Assembly: GCA_021772985.1 (NCBI GenBank) | Contig: JAJFKX010000019.1 | Location: 1-64,000 of the forward strand | Direction: 5' to 3' | Origin: Gammaproteobacteria bacterium | GTDB lineage: Bacteria > Pseudomonadota > Gammaproteobacteria > Xanthomonadales > Wenzhouxiangellaceae | DNA length: 64,000 nucleotides | Part shown: in pieces, positions 54,140 through 63,314 of the stretch | How positions within the stretch are numbered: position 1 is the stretch's first letter | Layout: every line of letters starts with the position of its first letter | The notes under the pieces: model-generated | Databases searched by the model: none | What the model was told of the DNA's origin: nothing | Seen by the model: only the letters and a program-made list of their open reading frames with translations | Translations under genes and position numbers: made by a program

Positions 54140-55945
54140 TCATTTAGTCGCAATAATTGCCAGGCCATCCGGCTCGATACCGGTTTCAAAACGTCGGGTA
54201 ACCCCCCGTCCGATCAGGCTGATTTCAATCACCGCATTGCGTCGTGGCAAGCTGGCGTACAACACCGGCAGCAACGGATGTGCTTCAATGTTCAACGGCC
54301 CCGCCGGCAATGACAAACGATCTACAACCTTGCGGGTAACTGGGTTGATAGCAATAACTTCTGACGAACCGAAACAAGCTACCCACAACAGACCGTCCCA
54401 AGCCTGAGCAAAATCAATCGGGAAAGCGCAGCCGGGACTGATTCGATCTAGCTCACTTTTCGTTTCCAGACCCACTACTGCAAGCTGCCCTGAAGGCCCA
54501 AGCGTTACCCATAACTCAGGCTGATCGGGATTCACCCACAAAGCTTCACTGCCACTCGCCAGTTGTACAAATGTATTGTCAGCAGAAACTGGATCAACAA
54601 ATGCCACACCTCCAGCACCAGTATGCGCGATTAACAATTGCTGGCGTGGCTCATCCCAGGCCATTACATGTGCCCCGCTTTGGCCAGTGGGAAGCAACCG
54701 ATAACCGGGTTGAGTCTTACTGAAATCAATTTCAATAGCGCCGAAACGATCTTCGCAACTGACCCATAAACGCTGTCCGGTGTCATCCCAAACGGAGCCA
54801 TGAGGATGTTGACAACGCAATTGATGACGGCTGGGCACACCATCCAATACCAGCAAAGCGCCGCCGTCTTCCTGTATCCAGCCCGGCATTTTTGTCACCG
54901 GTTGCGAATGCGGTCGAGGATAGATGCCATACGCAGCCACCGCGACTTTTTCAGCTGTTACCGCTAACAAATGCGGGCCTGGCCCAATCGAAACTCTGGT
55001 GGCAATGCTGCCTTTAGCAAGGTTGACTGATACCACTTCATGGCTGGAGCGATTAGCCACATACAAAGCTCGATCATAAGCCCCGGCGATGCGCTCGATC
55101 ACCGGTTGTGCCGGTAAGCTATATAAATCAGCATGTTTCGGATGCTTGGAGGTGCTGGCATAAATCAACTGATTCCCAATAATCCGAGCATTTAGATCTG
55201 AACCAGCGCCGTTCAACTCACTGACCGGCAAAGCTGGTTGCCAACGACCCATCTGATCTTTGAGACTGGCATAAATATCGCCTGGCCTGCTGACATTGGT
55301 ACTGCGCCCGGAGGCTTCAAAAAACATCAGCTGTTCATCGGGAGACACCCACAGATTCCACTCCCCCGTTAAGCTGTTAAGCCCGGCTCCCAGCTTATTG
55401 CGGGTCCAATCGCCATCCTGGTGTTCTTCAGCCACATATAAATCGCCATTTCCGTCATACCAGCCTGCGAAATAGAGTCGGCTGCCCCGACGTACCGGAC
55501 TAAACTCAACGCCTTCGCGATTGATCTGGGTGGATAAAGGTTCTGGTGCTCCCCAGTGCTGATTGCTGCGAATAACCCGCCAGATATTGGTATCGTTTAC
55601 CGGCAGCGATGAGTGTGGCCGATCTGAAGTGAAATACAGTGTTTGTGAATCATCATCAAAAAATGGATCACCATCACTATAGCCCGCTAAAGCAAAAGAT
55701 ACCGGCACCAGTGGCGACCAGTTTGAGGTTGCAGGGTTACGTCGTGTGTGGAGTAAACAACTTTGCTGACCTTGGACTCCCCATGCTCCATTACGACGCT
55801 CCAGCCAGGCCTCCAAGCCATCTGCGCTGAAGGTAATATTTATATCGTTTTCATCTGAATTAAAATGTTCGAGCTCCAGGCCAGCAGTACTGGTTGCCAG
55901 ACAAAGTAAACATAAACCCAGTGATATTCGCATTAATGCTGGCAT
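54140..55945 (-). CDS. Exported double beta-propeller protein (PD40-like plus YncE-like)
   Basis: 601 residues with a signal peptide (about 1-22). The first half has PD40/TolB-type repeats (YFTSDRPH, FSPVRRGSRLYFAG, WNLWVSPDEQLMFFEASGRS). The second half, from about residue 290 (GAYDRALYVANRSSHEVVSV), has YncE/SMP-30-type blades (LWVSCEDRFGAIEIDF, LWVTLGPSGQLAVVG, LWVACFGSSEVIAINPVTRK). No catalytic site is visible, so a binding or scaffold role is likely. It lies next to the di-heme protein on the same strand and near a TolB-like lipoprotein, making a small cluster of propeller proteins. Confidence 0.75.
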   Translation of the reverse strand: MPALMRISLGLCLLCLATSTAGLELEHFNSDENDINITFSADGLEAWLERRNGAWGVQGQQSCLLHTRRNPATSNWSPLVPVSFALAGYSDGDPFFDDDSQTLYFTSDRPHSSLPVNDTNIWRVIRSNQHWGAPEPLSTQINREGVEFSPVRRGSRLYFAGWYDGNGDLYVAEEHQDGDWTRNKLGAGLNSLTGEWNLWVSPDEQLMFFEASGRSTNVSRPGDIYASLKDQMGRWQPALPVSELNGAGSDLNARIIGNQLIYASTSKHPKHADLYSLPAQPVIERIAGAYDRALYVANRSSHEVVSVNLAKGSIATRVSIGPGPHLLAVTAEKVAVAAYGIYPRPHSQPVTKMPGWIQEDGGALLVLDGVPSRHQLRCQHPHGSVWDDTGQRLWVSCEDRFGAIEIDFSKTQPGYRLLPTGQSGAHVMAWDEPRQQLLIAHTGAGGVAFVDPVSADNTFVQLASGSEALWVNPDQPELWVTLGPSGQLAVVGLETKSELDRISPGCAFPIDFAQAWDGLLWVACFGSSEVIAINPVTRKVVDRLSLPAGPLNIEAHPLLPVLYASLPRRNAVIEISLIGRGVTRRFETGIEPDGLAIIATK

Positions 55946-56277
55946 CGCATACTCTGTATTCCGCTAGAAGTTGCTGATTAAGCTTAACAACTTCAACCCA
56001 GGTAAGAGGGTAATCGACGATTAGCTGCGACAGAAATAAGGCAAACTGCCCACGGATAAATATACCCATAGGATTCGAATGTAGCCTGGACGGGTATTTC
56101 AACCTTTCTGTCTTAACCGGAGATGTACCGGAGCCGTTACAGTGCTATAAATAATGACATTGTGATAATGGATTAATTGGTTTATCCATCAGACAGCCTT
56201 GGCTTTTCGAAGCGATAGTTGGTATCTATCCAATCCCTTTATTGCCTGCAACAAGCTCTTAACAGGTCTGATCATCA
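55946..56277. other. Intergenic region between divergent propeller genes
   Basis: About 330 bases between the starts of the double-propeller gene (leftward) and the TolB-like lipoprotein gene (rightward). Presumably both promoters lie here. I found no RNA gene or clear operator. Confidence 0.4.
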
Positions 56278-57261
56278 ATGCAAAAACATCACCTGACCAA
56301 GATCAACAGCCTGGCGTTAATAGTCACTTTGTCAACCAGCCTGGTTAGCTGCAAAAAACAACCGGATGAGCACCACTTCAGCAATTTCACAGGAACCCGG
56401 GGTTGTGTTATTGAACAACTAACCAACCAGCCTTACGACGAATTCCAATTCCAGGGAGTTAGTCCCAATCATCAATGGCTGGCTTATGCCTGGACCAACG
56501 GTGAAGACACTGAAGGCAACCCTATCCGCGGCGCTAACTTGCTTAACCTGTTAACCGGTGAACAACAGGCACTGCCTCAACCGATCAACAACTCCGGCAG
56601 CTTTTCTGCTGATGGAAAGTTATTGACTGGCGCGCAAAACACTGCCGATGAACGAACCGATATTTACGAGCATAATCTGGAATCAGGCGAGTTTAAAATT
56701 ATCGCTGCAAATCCTGCCTGGGATTTTCTTTCCAGCTACTCTCCGGATGGTCAATCAATTCTGTTTAATTCCGCCCGCTCAGGCAATTATGAAATATACC
56801 TGTATGCTCGCAACACGGAATCACTGCAACAATTAACCAACTTTACAGGCTACGATGCCAATGCAGAGTTTTCACCGGACGGCAGTAAAATTATTTTTAA
56901 CCGAATGCTCTCCCAACGGGAAGAAGGTGGCTATGACTTTGATATTTACACTTATGAAATGGCTACCAAACAAGAAACCCGGCTAACCCTAACACCCTAT
57001 GAAGAAAGCTACCCTAGTTGGGCGCCGGATGGCCAGACATTTGTATTCAGCAGTGATATTAATCAACAACCTGAGCTGCGCAACTTGTATCTAATGCACC
57101 CAAACGGTAACACCATCCAATTGACAGGTGGTGACTGGAAAGACAGCTATGCTTATTGGACACGTGATGGCCGGTATATCTATTTTAATTCTGATCGTAA
57201 TGGCAATTCTGATATTTATCGGCTGCAAATGAACGGTCTTGAGTGCATCACACCCGGTTAG
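56278..57261 (+). CDS. TolB-like PD40 beta-propeller lipoprotein
   Basis: 327 residues. The N-terminal signal ends in a lipobox (LVSC, Cys about 25), so the mature protein should be lipid-anchored. The body is built of PD40/WD40-like blades with the typical SPDG motif: FLSSYSPDGQSILFNSARSG, AEFSPDGSKIIFN, PSWAPDGQTFVFSSD, YWTRDGRYIYFNSDRNGN. It resembles TolB C-terminal propellers but lacks the TolB N-terminal domain, and no tol/pal genes are near. Probable periplasmic protein-binding role. Confidence 0.82.
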   Translation: MQKHHLTKINSLALIVTLSTSLVSCKKQPDEHHFSNFTGTRGCVIEQLTNQPYDEFQFQGVSPNHQWLAYAWTNGEDTEGNPIRGANLLNLLTGEQQALPQPINNSGSFSADGKLLTGAQNTADERTDIYEHNLESGEFKIIAANPAWDFLSSYSPDGQSILFNSARSGNYEIYLYARNTESLQQLTNFTGYDANAEFSPDGSKIIFNRMLSQREEGGYDFDIYTYEMATKQETRLTLTPYEESYPSWAPDGQTFVFSSDINQQPELRNLYLMHPNGNTIQLTGGDWKDSYAYWTRDGRYIYFNSDRNGNSDIYRLQMNGLECITPG

Positions 57262-57287
57262 TACTTAATTAATCCGGTTACAACCTA

Positions 57288-58562
57288 CTAGTCTGAGCTA
57301 TCCAGGTTCTCGGCTTTCCAGCGCATCGCCATCTCGACACGTGTCCTGCCACTGGGGTGATCGTAGAAAATGATTTCTTCCCAGTAACCGGGGTCAATCT
57401 TGCGGTACTCGCTTAAACGCATGGCAACCCGGGCAAAGCCATCAGGTTGTCGAACAGCATTTAATGCATAAATATCAGCTTCGCTTTCAGCACTGCGGAT
57501 GATGCTGTTGGTAACCGGCGTAGCAAAAAAGAAATATATGCTGATCAATGCCATTACCAATGGCAAACCAGCGGTATCTCCAATACCCCGGACCTCCCAC
57601 TGATCACCCTTACGTCGCTGGCAATAATCAAATGACCAGCGCAACCAGGCAAAACCAAGCGCCAACACCAATCCGAACTGAATAAACAGCTTGGTGCCAT
57701 GATTGAGCACATAATGGCCTAATTCATGCCCCATGACTGCTTCAATTTCTTCCGGAGTGGTACGATTCAGCAGGTTATCATTCAAGCTGATCCGGGTTGT
57801 ACCCATAAACCCACTGACATTGGCACTTATCCGGGTAGTTTGCCTGGAAGCATCAAACTGGTAAACATTATCTGCTGGTACCCCATTGGCGCGTGCTTGT
57901 GACAATATAGATTGGCGTATCTCGCCTTGTTCCAAGGGTTGATAATCATTGAACAAGGGATTGATGAAAACCGGTGCAATAGTGAGTGCAAAAAACATAA
58001 ATAACACGCTGACCCCGGTCCCCCATAGCCACCAGGAACGAGGGGCTCGACGAATCACAGCGTATAACGCTACCAGCAATAAACTCATCAGCACCAAATT
58101 CACCCCCAAACCTATCATTTGTTCACTGAACCATGGCGCAAAAGTCTGAGTGGCCAACCCATATTTATGTTCTCGGAAATAGCCCTGGTAAACAGTTAAA
58201 GGTAGAAATAAAACAGCAGTCAGTACAATGTATTGACCGGCATATATTGCTGTCTGTAATGGCTTATACCTGATTACACGTTCTGCCCAATTACGCATGC
58301 GTGCGGATATTCGAAAATTAAGCAACAACCAGGCAACTGCCAGGGTGTATAACAAACCCCATAACTGCAACCAATAACCACCTTCGAAATATGCATCGGA
58401 ACTGGCTCTTTGCTCTTCAGTCAAGCTATTAACATAGGTGTCTGCGGCCACCTGAGGGTCGAAACTTTGTTGAGCTTGTACTGGTGAGATCAAAGCGAGC
58501 AACAATCCAACCAATATTAAGCTGCTGATAATGGTTATCTTGCTTTTAGTTGGCCGTCCCAT
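57288..58562 (-). CDS. M48-family membrane metalloprotease (Ste24/CAAX-like)
   Basis: 424 residues from the ATG at 58562, which has an AGGA ribosome site eight bases upstream. A GTG at 58625 overlapping the AraC stop is possible but would bury the signal-like segment. Several membrane helices come first. The zinc motif HELGH lies at about 279-283 (EAVMGHELGHYVLNH), and a downstream glutamate in RSAESEADIYALNAV fits the third ligand. The layout matches Ste24-type M48 proteases, which act on membrane proteins. The substrate is unknown. Confidence 0.9.
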   Translation of the reverse strand: MGRPTKSKITIISSLILVGLLLALISPVQAQQSFDPQVAADTYVNSLTEEQRASSDAYFEGGYWLQLWGLLYTLAVAWLLLNFRISARMRNWAERVIRYKPLQTAIYAGQYIVLTAVLFLPLTVYQGYFREHKYGLATQTFAPWFSEQMIGLGVNLVLMSLLLVALYAVIRRAPRSWWLWGTGVSVLFMFFALTIAPVFINPLFNDYQPLEQGEIRQSILSQARANGVPADNVYQFDASRQTTRISANVSGFMGTTRISLNDNLLNRTTPEEIEAVMGHELGHYVLNHGTKLFIQFGLVLALGFAWLRWSFDYCQRRKGDQWEVRGIGDTAGLPLVMALISIYFFFATPVTNSIIRSAESEADIYALNAVRQPDGFARVAMRLSEYRKIDPGYWEEIIFYDHPSGRTRVEMAMRWKAENLDSSD

Positions 58563-58621
58563 ATTGCAATTCCTAATACTGTTTTGAATTGGCAGTATAC
58601 AGACTAGACCTGGCAAAATTC

Positions 58622-59542
58622 TCACTGTTCGACTAATCCAAGCGACTTCACACCCAAGTCCCGGCGGGCTGCTCCCGGCCCAAAACCAAATACTTTTTTA
58701 AAAGCCTTACTAAAGGCTGAGTCTGATTGATAACCTGAGCGTTCTGACACATCCAGCACCGATAGTTGCTCATCATGCAGCCAGCGATAAGCCTGTTGCA
58801 TACGCCAGCGAGTTAGATAGCCCATCGGCGTAGCACCGATAGTTACTTTGAAACGCTGTGCAAATACCGAACGTGAAACCCCTACCGCCCTTGCCAATGA
58901 ATCCAGTGTCCACTTATCTGCAGGTTTTGCATGGATCAACCTTAATGCCTTATGTAACTTGTCGTCCTGCAACGCAGCCAACAACCCGGTAGCTGGCTGA
59001 TGATGCCTTAAATAACAGCGGATCACTTGAATAAACAGCATGTCGGCCAACTTATCAACCGCCGCTTCACAGCCTGGACTTTTGTCCAACAGTTCCTGGT
59101 TGATCAGTTGCAGCAACGGCATTACCCAATAATGTTCTTCCGGCTGGTTCCGAACTATCACAACCGATGGCAACTCATCCAACAAGGGGTTACTGTGAAT
59201 ATGTTCCAGTTCCAGTAAACCACAGACCAGGCCGGTGCTATCCGGTAATACGCCTTGTTGATAATCTTCGAAGGAAGAGCTTTCGGATTGTTGAGGCACT
59301 GTTTGAGAAGCAGATATTTGATGCTGCTGATTTCGTGGGAACAGCAATAAATCCCCCTGCCCAAGCTCAGTAACCTGCTCTACTTCAGGTAAATGCAGGT
59401 AACATCGGCCATGTGATACAAAGTGGAAACTGGCGTTGTTCACCTGTTTACCCTGCATCAACCAGTTACCACAATATTGTGCATTGTGATAGACATTTGC
59501 ATTTAAACGGATGGTTCTCAAAATATCGCTGACAACATCCAT
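58622..59542 (-). CDS. AraC-family transcriptional regulator
   Basis: 306 residues. The N-terminal half (about 1-190) is a cupin-like sensor domain of the AraC_binding/cupin_6 type (HFVSHGRCYLHLP, GDLLLFPRNQQH). The C-terminal part (about 205-295) has two AraC helix-turn-helix motifs: WTLDSLARAVGVSRSVFAQRF and LSVLDVSERSGYQSDSAFSKAFKKVFG. It is divergent from the cupredoxin-like gene and directly upstream of the M48 gene, so either could be its target. The ligand is unknown. Confidence 0.92.
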   Translation of the reverse strand: MDVVSDILRTIRLNANVYHNAQYCGNWLMQGKQVNNASFHFVSHGRCYLHLPEVEQVTELGQGDLLLFPRNQQHQISASQTVPQQSESSSFEDYQQGVLPDSTGLVCGLLELEHIHSNPLLDELPSVVIVRNQPEEHYWVMPLLQLINQELLDKSPGCEAAVDKLADMLFIQVIRCYLRHHQPATGLLAALQDDKLHKALRLIHAKPADKWTLDSLARAVGVSRSVFAQRFKVTIGATPMGYLTRWRMQQAYRWLHDEQLSVLDVSERSGYQSDSAFSKAFKKVFGFGPGAARRDLGVKSLGLVEQ

Positions 59543-59736
59543 TTTAGTTATACCCGTTAGTAATCAAATCGGCCACTTTGGTTAAACAGTCACATTATGA
59601 CAGCAGCTAAAAGCACCCGGCAAACATACGCTCCGGACTATTGGACATAAATCAGCGACTCCACAGCATGGTTCCTTTCTGAACCCAGGGCTAACATAGC
59701 CACACACTTTGACAAACAACACAAATGAGGTGACTT

Positions 59737-60120
59737 ATGTTTAAGCAATTAATCACAATCAGTACATTGATATTTGCCCTGGCGATACCTGTTTTGGCCA
59801 GTGCCGAAGTTGCACGGCCTGATGCTGATGGTATTACCCGTATTCATCTGGATCAATACGGTGGCTATTTTTCAGCCGATAAAACACTGGCAGGATTGAA
59901 AACAGGCACCTATGAGATCACAGTAAGCAATAAGACTACAAAAGTTGTTGGATTCCAATTACAGAACTTCAAGACGCATGATCAGATTGATATGTTCCCT
60001 CTGGACCCAGGCCAAACACGCACCACTACAGTTGAATTTACCTCTGACGGTGTACGTTTCCGTTGCCCGATCAACCCAACCCCCTGGTATGACCTGGACG
60101 GAATTAAAGCAGCTGAATAA
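59737..60120 (+). CDS. Small exported cupredoxin-like protein
   Basis: 127 residues, with a GAGGTGA ribosome site just before the ATG. The signal peptide is about 1-23 (ending VLASAEV). The mature part is strand-rich with a late motif VEFTSDGVRFRCPINPTPWYD, like the end of cupredoxin folds, where a Cys-x(n)-His-x(n)-Met loop binds copper. Here the cysteine is present but the following histidine and methionine are not, so copper binding is doubtful. It is divergent from the AraC regulator. A terminator follows. Confidence 0.65.
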   Translation: MFKQLITISTLIFALAIPVLASAEVARPDADGITRIHLDQYGGYFSADKTLAGLKTGTYEITVSNKTTKVVGFQLQNFKTHDQIDMFPLDPGQTRTTTVEFTSDGVRFRCPINPTPWYDLDGIKAAE

Positions 60121-60147
60121 AGCGTATTCTGGATTTTGAACTTATAT

Positions 60148-60180
60148 CGCGCCTTGAATTATCAAGGCGCGTTGTCTATT
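60148..60180 (+). terminator. Rho-independent terminator after the cupredoxin-like gene
   Basis: CGCGCCTTG-AATTAT-CAAGGCGCG, a perfect 9-bp stem, is followed by TTGTCTATT. It lies 27 bases after the stop codon. The next gene reads toward it, so it may serve both strands. Confidence 0.75.
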
Positions 60181-60207
60181 GAATGAAAAGACCTTAACGA
60201 TCAGTTT

Positions 60208-60456
60208 TCAATCAGCAGTACGCCAGGCGGGCTGTTTTTCCAGCATTTCCCCAGCCAGCCCTTGCGCAACACTTTCATCCAAGCCTTGGGTTTGCACAAT
60301 AAAAGCCGTCATACCAACCAATACTTCTGAGTAGCTTTTCATGCTGCCGTCCGGTTGAGCACAATGGTAGCAATACGGTTTTTGATCGTCTCCTATAGCT
60401 GCTTCAGCCGGCTTTCTGATTGGCATTCCACAACTGATACAGTTCTTATTGCTCAT
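60208..60456 (-). CDS. Putative zinc-ribbon protein, 82 residues
   Basis: Two zinc knuckles at the N-terminus (NCISCGMPI with Cys6/Cys9, and PYCYHCAQPDG) match the putative zinc-ribbon family (PF12674-type). The C-terminal half is helical with no known motif. It overlaps the upstream membrane-protein gene by 4 bases and probably shares the TetR transcript. It is likely a small regulator or adaptor; no function is known. Confidence 0.82.
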   Translation of the reverse strand: MSNKNCISCGMPIRKPAEAAIGDDQKPYCYHCAQPDGSMKSYSEVLVGMTAFIVQTQGLDESVAQGLAGEMLEKQPAWRTAD

Positions 60457-60833
60457 CGCTCACCTCCATTTATTCGCATCGCATACGCCATGCCGATAGT
60501 GATGATCGGCACAACAAGATAACTGACTCCAATATCGGCAAGGTATTGCCAGAAGCCCCACTGGAATACCAGCACAAACAGACCAGCATCAACCACCAGA
60601 CATATAATCAACCAGTTAATACCCAAACTGACGCCGGCACCAAACGATTCTGTGTTGAACCTCTTCAGATACAGCAAACTGAACAACACCGCACTTGCAC
60701 AAACACTGACGGCCATCACGGCATCAAATAGCTCTGGTATAGATTGCTTAACTGGAAATAATAAAAAACCCAAAACAAATGGTATCAACCAGATACCGAG
60801 GCCATGAAGAATGACTGCAAGATTTTTATTCAT
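60453..60833 (-). CDS. Hypothetical membrane protein, 126 residues
   Basis: Four membrane helices (about 5-25, 35-55, 68-90, 98-118). I recognise no family with certainty. It lies 43 bases after the TetR regulator and overlaps the zinc-ribbon gene by 4 bases, so the three form one unit. Its function is probably tied to whatever signal the TetR protein senses. Confidence 0.75.
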   Translation of the reverse strand: MNKNLAVILHGLGIWLIPFVLGFLLFPVKQSIPELFDAVMAVSVCASAVLFSLLYLKRFNTESFGAGVSLGINWLIICLVVDAGLFVLVFQWGFWQYLADIGVSYLVVPIITIGMAYAMRINGGER

Positions 60834-60876
60834 AGTTGTTACCTGATCAATCAGATTATTGTGAGGCTGCTGTTAC

Positions 60877-61458
60877 TCACATGGGTGTTATCAATGACAT
60901 GAAATGCTCAATCAATTCTTTTCCATGTCTTTTCAGAACTGAAGAACGGGGTGCAAACAAATCCCGATTCATTAAATAGTGATGCACTAAGCCAACCCAG
61001 GTATTAAACAGCAGGTGTATAGGCATTTGCCGTATTTGACTTTGCTGCATAGCCAGTTCTGCTGGAGTCGCCATATGCACTGAAATGGCAGACTGAATAC
61101 CAACCCAGGTGCGTAGCACGTCGCGTGGTAATAAACGGCTCTCACGTAAAAATGTTGTATAGCTTGCTTCATGCTCACTCAAGCATTGAATATGCGCTTC
61201 CAACACCTGCTGCAGTGCAGCATCATTGGAAATCAGAGCATGCAACTTATCAGTGATTTTGCAGCCGATCTGGCTGACCACCTCAGTAAGCAATTTTTCC
61301 CTGGTCGGAAAATGCACAAAAATCCCACCGTGAGACAAACCTGCTCGTTCGGCAACATCTGCGGTACGCATGGCCGCTAACCCCTGCTTGGAAATCAGAT
61401 AGGTTGCCGCTGAAATGACCCGTTGCCGGGTTTGTTGTTTTTGAATCAATCGCGTCAT
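60877..61458 (-). CDS. TetR-family transcriptional regulator
   Basis: 193 residues. The N-terminal TetR helix-turn-helix is clear: RVISAATYLISKQGLAAMRT, then ADVAERAGLSHGGIFVHFPTREKLL. The C-terminal ligand domain is not assignable. A 14-bp palindrome starts five bases upstream of the ATG, a classic autoregulatory position. It heads a unit with the membrane and zinc-ribbon genes and is divergent from doxX. Confidence 0.92.
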   Translation of the reverse strand: MTRLIQKQQTRQRVISAATYLISKQGLAAMRTADVAERAGLSHGGIFVHFPTREKLLTEVVSQIGCKITDKLHALISNDAALQQVLEAHIQCLSEHEASYTTFLRESRLLPRDVLRTWVGIQSAISVHMATPAELAMQQSQIRQMPIHLLFNTWVGLVHHYLMNRDLFAPRSSVLKRHGKELIEHFMSLITPM

Positions 61459-61462
61459 TTAA

Positions 61463-61476
61463 TGAGTATATACTCA
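61463..61476. promoter_or_regulatory. Palindromic operator for the TetR regulator
   Basis: TGAGTATATACTCA is a perfect 14-bp palindrome ending five bases upstream of the tetR start codon, in the region divergent from doxX. TetR proteins typically bind such sites to repress their own gene and a neighbour. Binding is inferred. Confidence 0.7.
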
Positions 61477-61698
61477 CTGAGTTACTACTTAGTATACAGA
61501 TACAACAGGGAATAAAGCAATTACTCTTAAATATTCGAAAACATAGGTCAACCGAACGAACATTTACACTTGCTGATGAGAATTATCATAGTTGTGTTAC
61601 CAGCATGTCAGGGCTCTGTCAGCAAACTGCCTGACCACTTGCCCCACAGCGATGCGCCGGGTTTTAATCAAAAGCAATCAGGTTATCGGGAAGTGCTT

Positions 61699-62052
61699 AT
61701 GAATAAAGCTAGAATCATGAATATCGCCGTATGGGTCCTGGCTGGCCTGACTGCTGCTCTATTTCTTCTGGCTGGCATCCCCAAATTCATTGAGCAAGGT
61801 TGGGTTCATCGCTTTGCCAGCTGGGGCTACTCACCCTGGTTTCTTTATCTGATTGCAGCTTTGGAAGTCGCCGGTGCTATCGGGCTTTTAATTCCCAGGT
61901 TGGCGCCGTATGCAGCAGTCGGATTAATCGTCATTATGTTCGGTGCCATGTATACACATATTACCCATGATCAGGGTATCTGGTGGAATATTGGATACGT
62001 GGTGGTATTGAGTATTATTGGACTTTACCGCTGGCAACATCGCGCCAGTTAA
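61699..62052 (+). CDS. DoxX-like membrane protein
   Basis: 117 residues from the ATG at 61699, which has a GGGAAG ribosome-like site upstream; earlier in-frame starts add a non-hydrophobic extension. Four membrane helices, with AGIPKFIEQGWVHRFASWGYS and ALEVAGAIGLLIPRLAPYAA matching DoxX/DoxD-type proteins, which link to quinone or redox stress functions. It is divergent from the TetR gene and may be its target, since the palindrome lies between them. Confidence 0.82.
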   Translation: MNKARIMNIAVWVLAGLTAALFLLAGIPKFIEQGWVHRFASWGYSPWFLYLIAALEVAGAIGLLIPRLAPYAAVGLIVIMFGAMYTHITHDQGIWWNIGYVVVLSIIGLYRWQHRAS

Positions 62053-62189
62053 TCATAACGCACACCACTTTCAGTTTAGTCGCTTAACGCAACAAGCTCT
62101 GAGCTGGCTCGCAACTTCGACCAGTTGTGCTGGTCACTGCCACAATCAATCGACCGTGTATAAGATCCAAGCCACGCTCAAGCACAACT

Positions 62190-62214
62190 AGGCTGGCGAC
62201 CAGCCTACGGTTTT
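62190..62214 (+). terminator. Hairpin downstream of doxX
   Basis: AGGCTGG-CGA-CCAGCCT then ACGGTTTT, about 140 bases past the doxX stop. Possible terminator. The remaining 62053-62350 region shows no gene. Confidence 0.45.
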
Positions 62215-62350
62215 GAGCCTGTGATTGATCTGCTTAATAACCAAATTCCCGAAGTCCTTCCTAGCTCTGCAAATATCACCAGCATTCAGGAATAGGCAAC
62301 TAAAAAACCAATAATCAAGCTGGCAAGGTTATATTCACAAACGCTCGACA

Positions 62351-63154
62351 CTAAACGTCTTCTTTAACATGCGCAAGCGTTTGGCTGCGCTTGCGCTGCG
62401 CCAATAGTTTTCTCTGATAACGTGATTGCACAACATCAGTAATCACCAGCACGCCTATAACAAAATAGAAGGTAGCCTTGGTCATTGGTGTGATGTGGTG
62501 TCCAAACAAACTCAATTGAGCCAAATGACCGCCCTCCGTCAACAACATGATTCCAACCACAAATAAAATAAACAGGCCCAATACTTCGTACATCCGGTTT
62601 TTTTCCAGGAAGTTGGAAACACTGTCAGCCAATAAAATCATCAGCGCTCCACCGATCACAATTGCAGTCGCCATCACAATGAATACATCACTCAAGGCCA
62701 TCGCACTAAGGATTGAGTCGAAAGAAAACACCAGGTTCATTGCTACAATCAGAAAAATCACTTTCCCAACAGACGAGGATTTCCGCTCATCATGGCCAAG
62801 GTTCTGAACACTCATCATGTGCCAGATTTCCTTGGTTGCGGTATACAGAATAAACACCCCGCCTACCAGCACTATCAGGCTGTGGAAATTAAATTCACCT
62901 TCTACCACACCTGTCCAACCCAGGTTAAATACCGGAGCTTGGAAATATTGAATCATACGCATGATCACAAACAACAAGACAATGCGTAATATCACTGCCA
63001 GCGCAATACCCAAGCGCCTGACCATGCGCTGCTTATCCACTGGTGCACGCTTGGATTCCAGCGAAATATAAAGCAAATTATCAAAACCCAATACTGCCTG
63101 CAGCAGCACCAACATAAATAAGCTAATCAGGTTTTCTACAGAAAACAACTCCAT
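62351..63154 (-). CDS. TerC-family integral membrane protein
   Basis: 267 residues with about seven helices. Family marks are LQAVLGFDNLLYISL, MNLVFSFDSILSAMALSD and IVIGGALMILLADSVSNFLEK. The conserved Asp residues in FDN and FDS fit the metal-ion export role reported for TerC (manganese). An AAGGA ribosome site precedes the ATG at 63154. The charged C-terminal tail is cytosolic. No tellurite-resistance genes are near. Confidence 0.9.
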   Translation of the reverse strand: MELFSVENLISLFMLVLLQAVLGFDNLLYISLESKRAPVDKQRMVRRLGIALAVILRIVLLFVIMRMIQYFQAPVFNLGWTGVVEGEFNFHSLIVLVGGVFILYTATKEIWHMMSVQNLGHDERKSSSVGKVIFLIVAMNLVFSFDSILSAMALSDVFIVMATAIVIGGALMILLADSVSNFLEKNRMYEVLGLFILFVVGIMLLTEGGHLAQLSLFGHHITPMTKATFYFVIGVLVITDVVQSRYQRKLLAQRKRSQTLAHVKEDV

Positions 63155-63281
63155 ACCAATATCCTTCCAAATCTAATTCAACACACATGACGGCATTTGC
63201 GATGGGCATTGTAGCCTGCTCTGTGCTTTGTCTTAAAGCTATTGTTGGTGAAACGAACTTGCCTTGAATAACCCAGCTGTA

Positions 63282-63314
63282 TTACCTCAACTCAAATCCG
63301 TCAGAAAACAATAT
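63282..63314 (-). other. C-terminal tail, Phe-Ser-Asp-Gly-Phe-Glu form
   Basis: The LamG protein ends ILFSDGFELR, the clearest instance of the shared tail. See also 4366-4395 and 48147-48185. It follows directly on the jelly-roll domain after a short linker. Confidence 0.6.

Noticed and set aside
58562-58625. GTG start of the M48 gene overlapping the AraC stop as GTGA
   Set aside because: It would place 21 residues before a normal signal-like segment; the ATG at 58562 has a good ribosome site.
61570-61698. N-terminal extension of the DoxX protein
   Set aside because: The extra 43 residues are not membrane-like or conserved in the family as I know it; the ATG at 61699 has a ribosome site.
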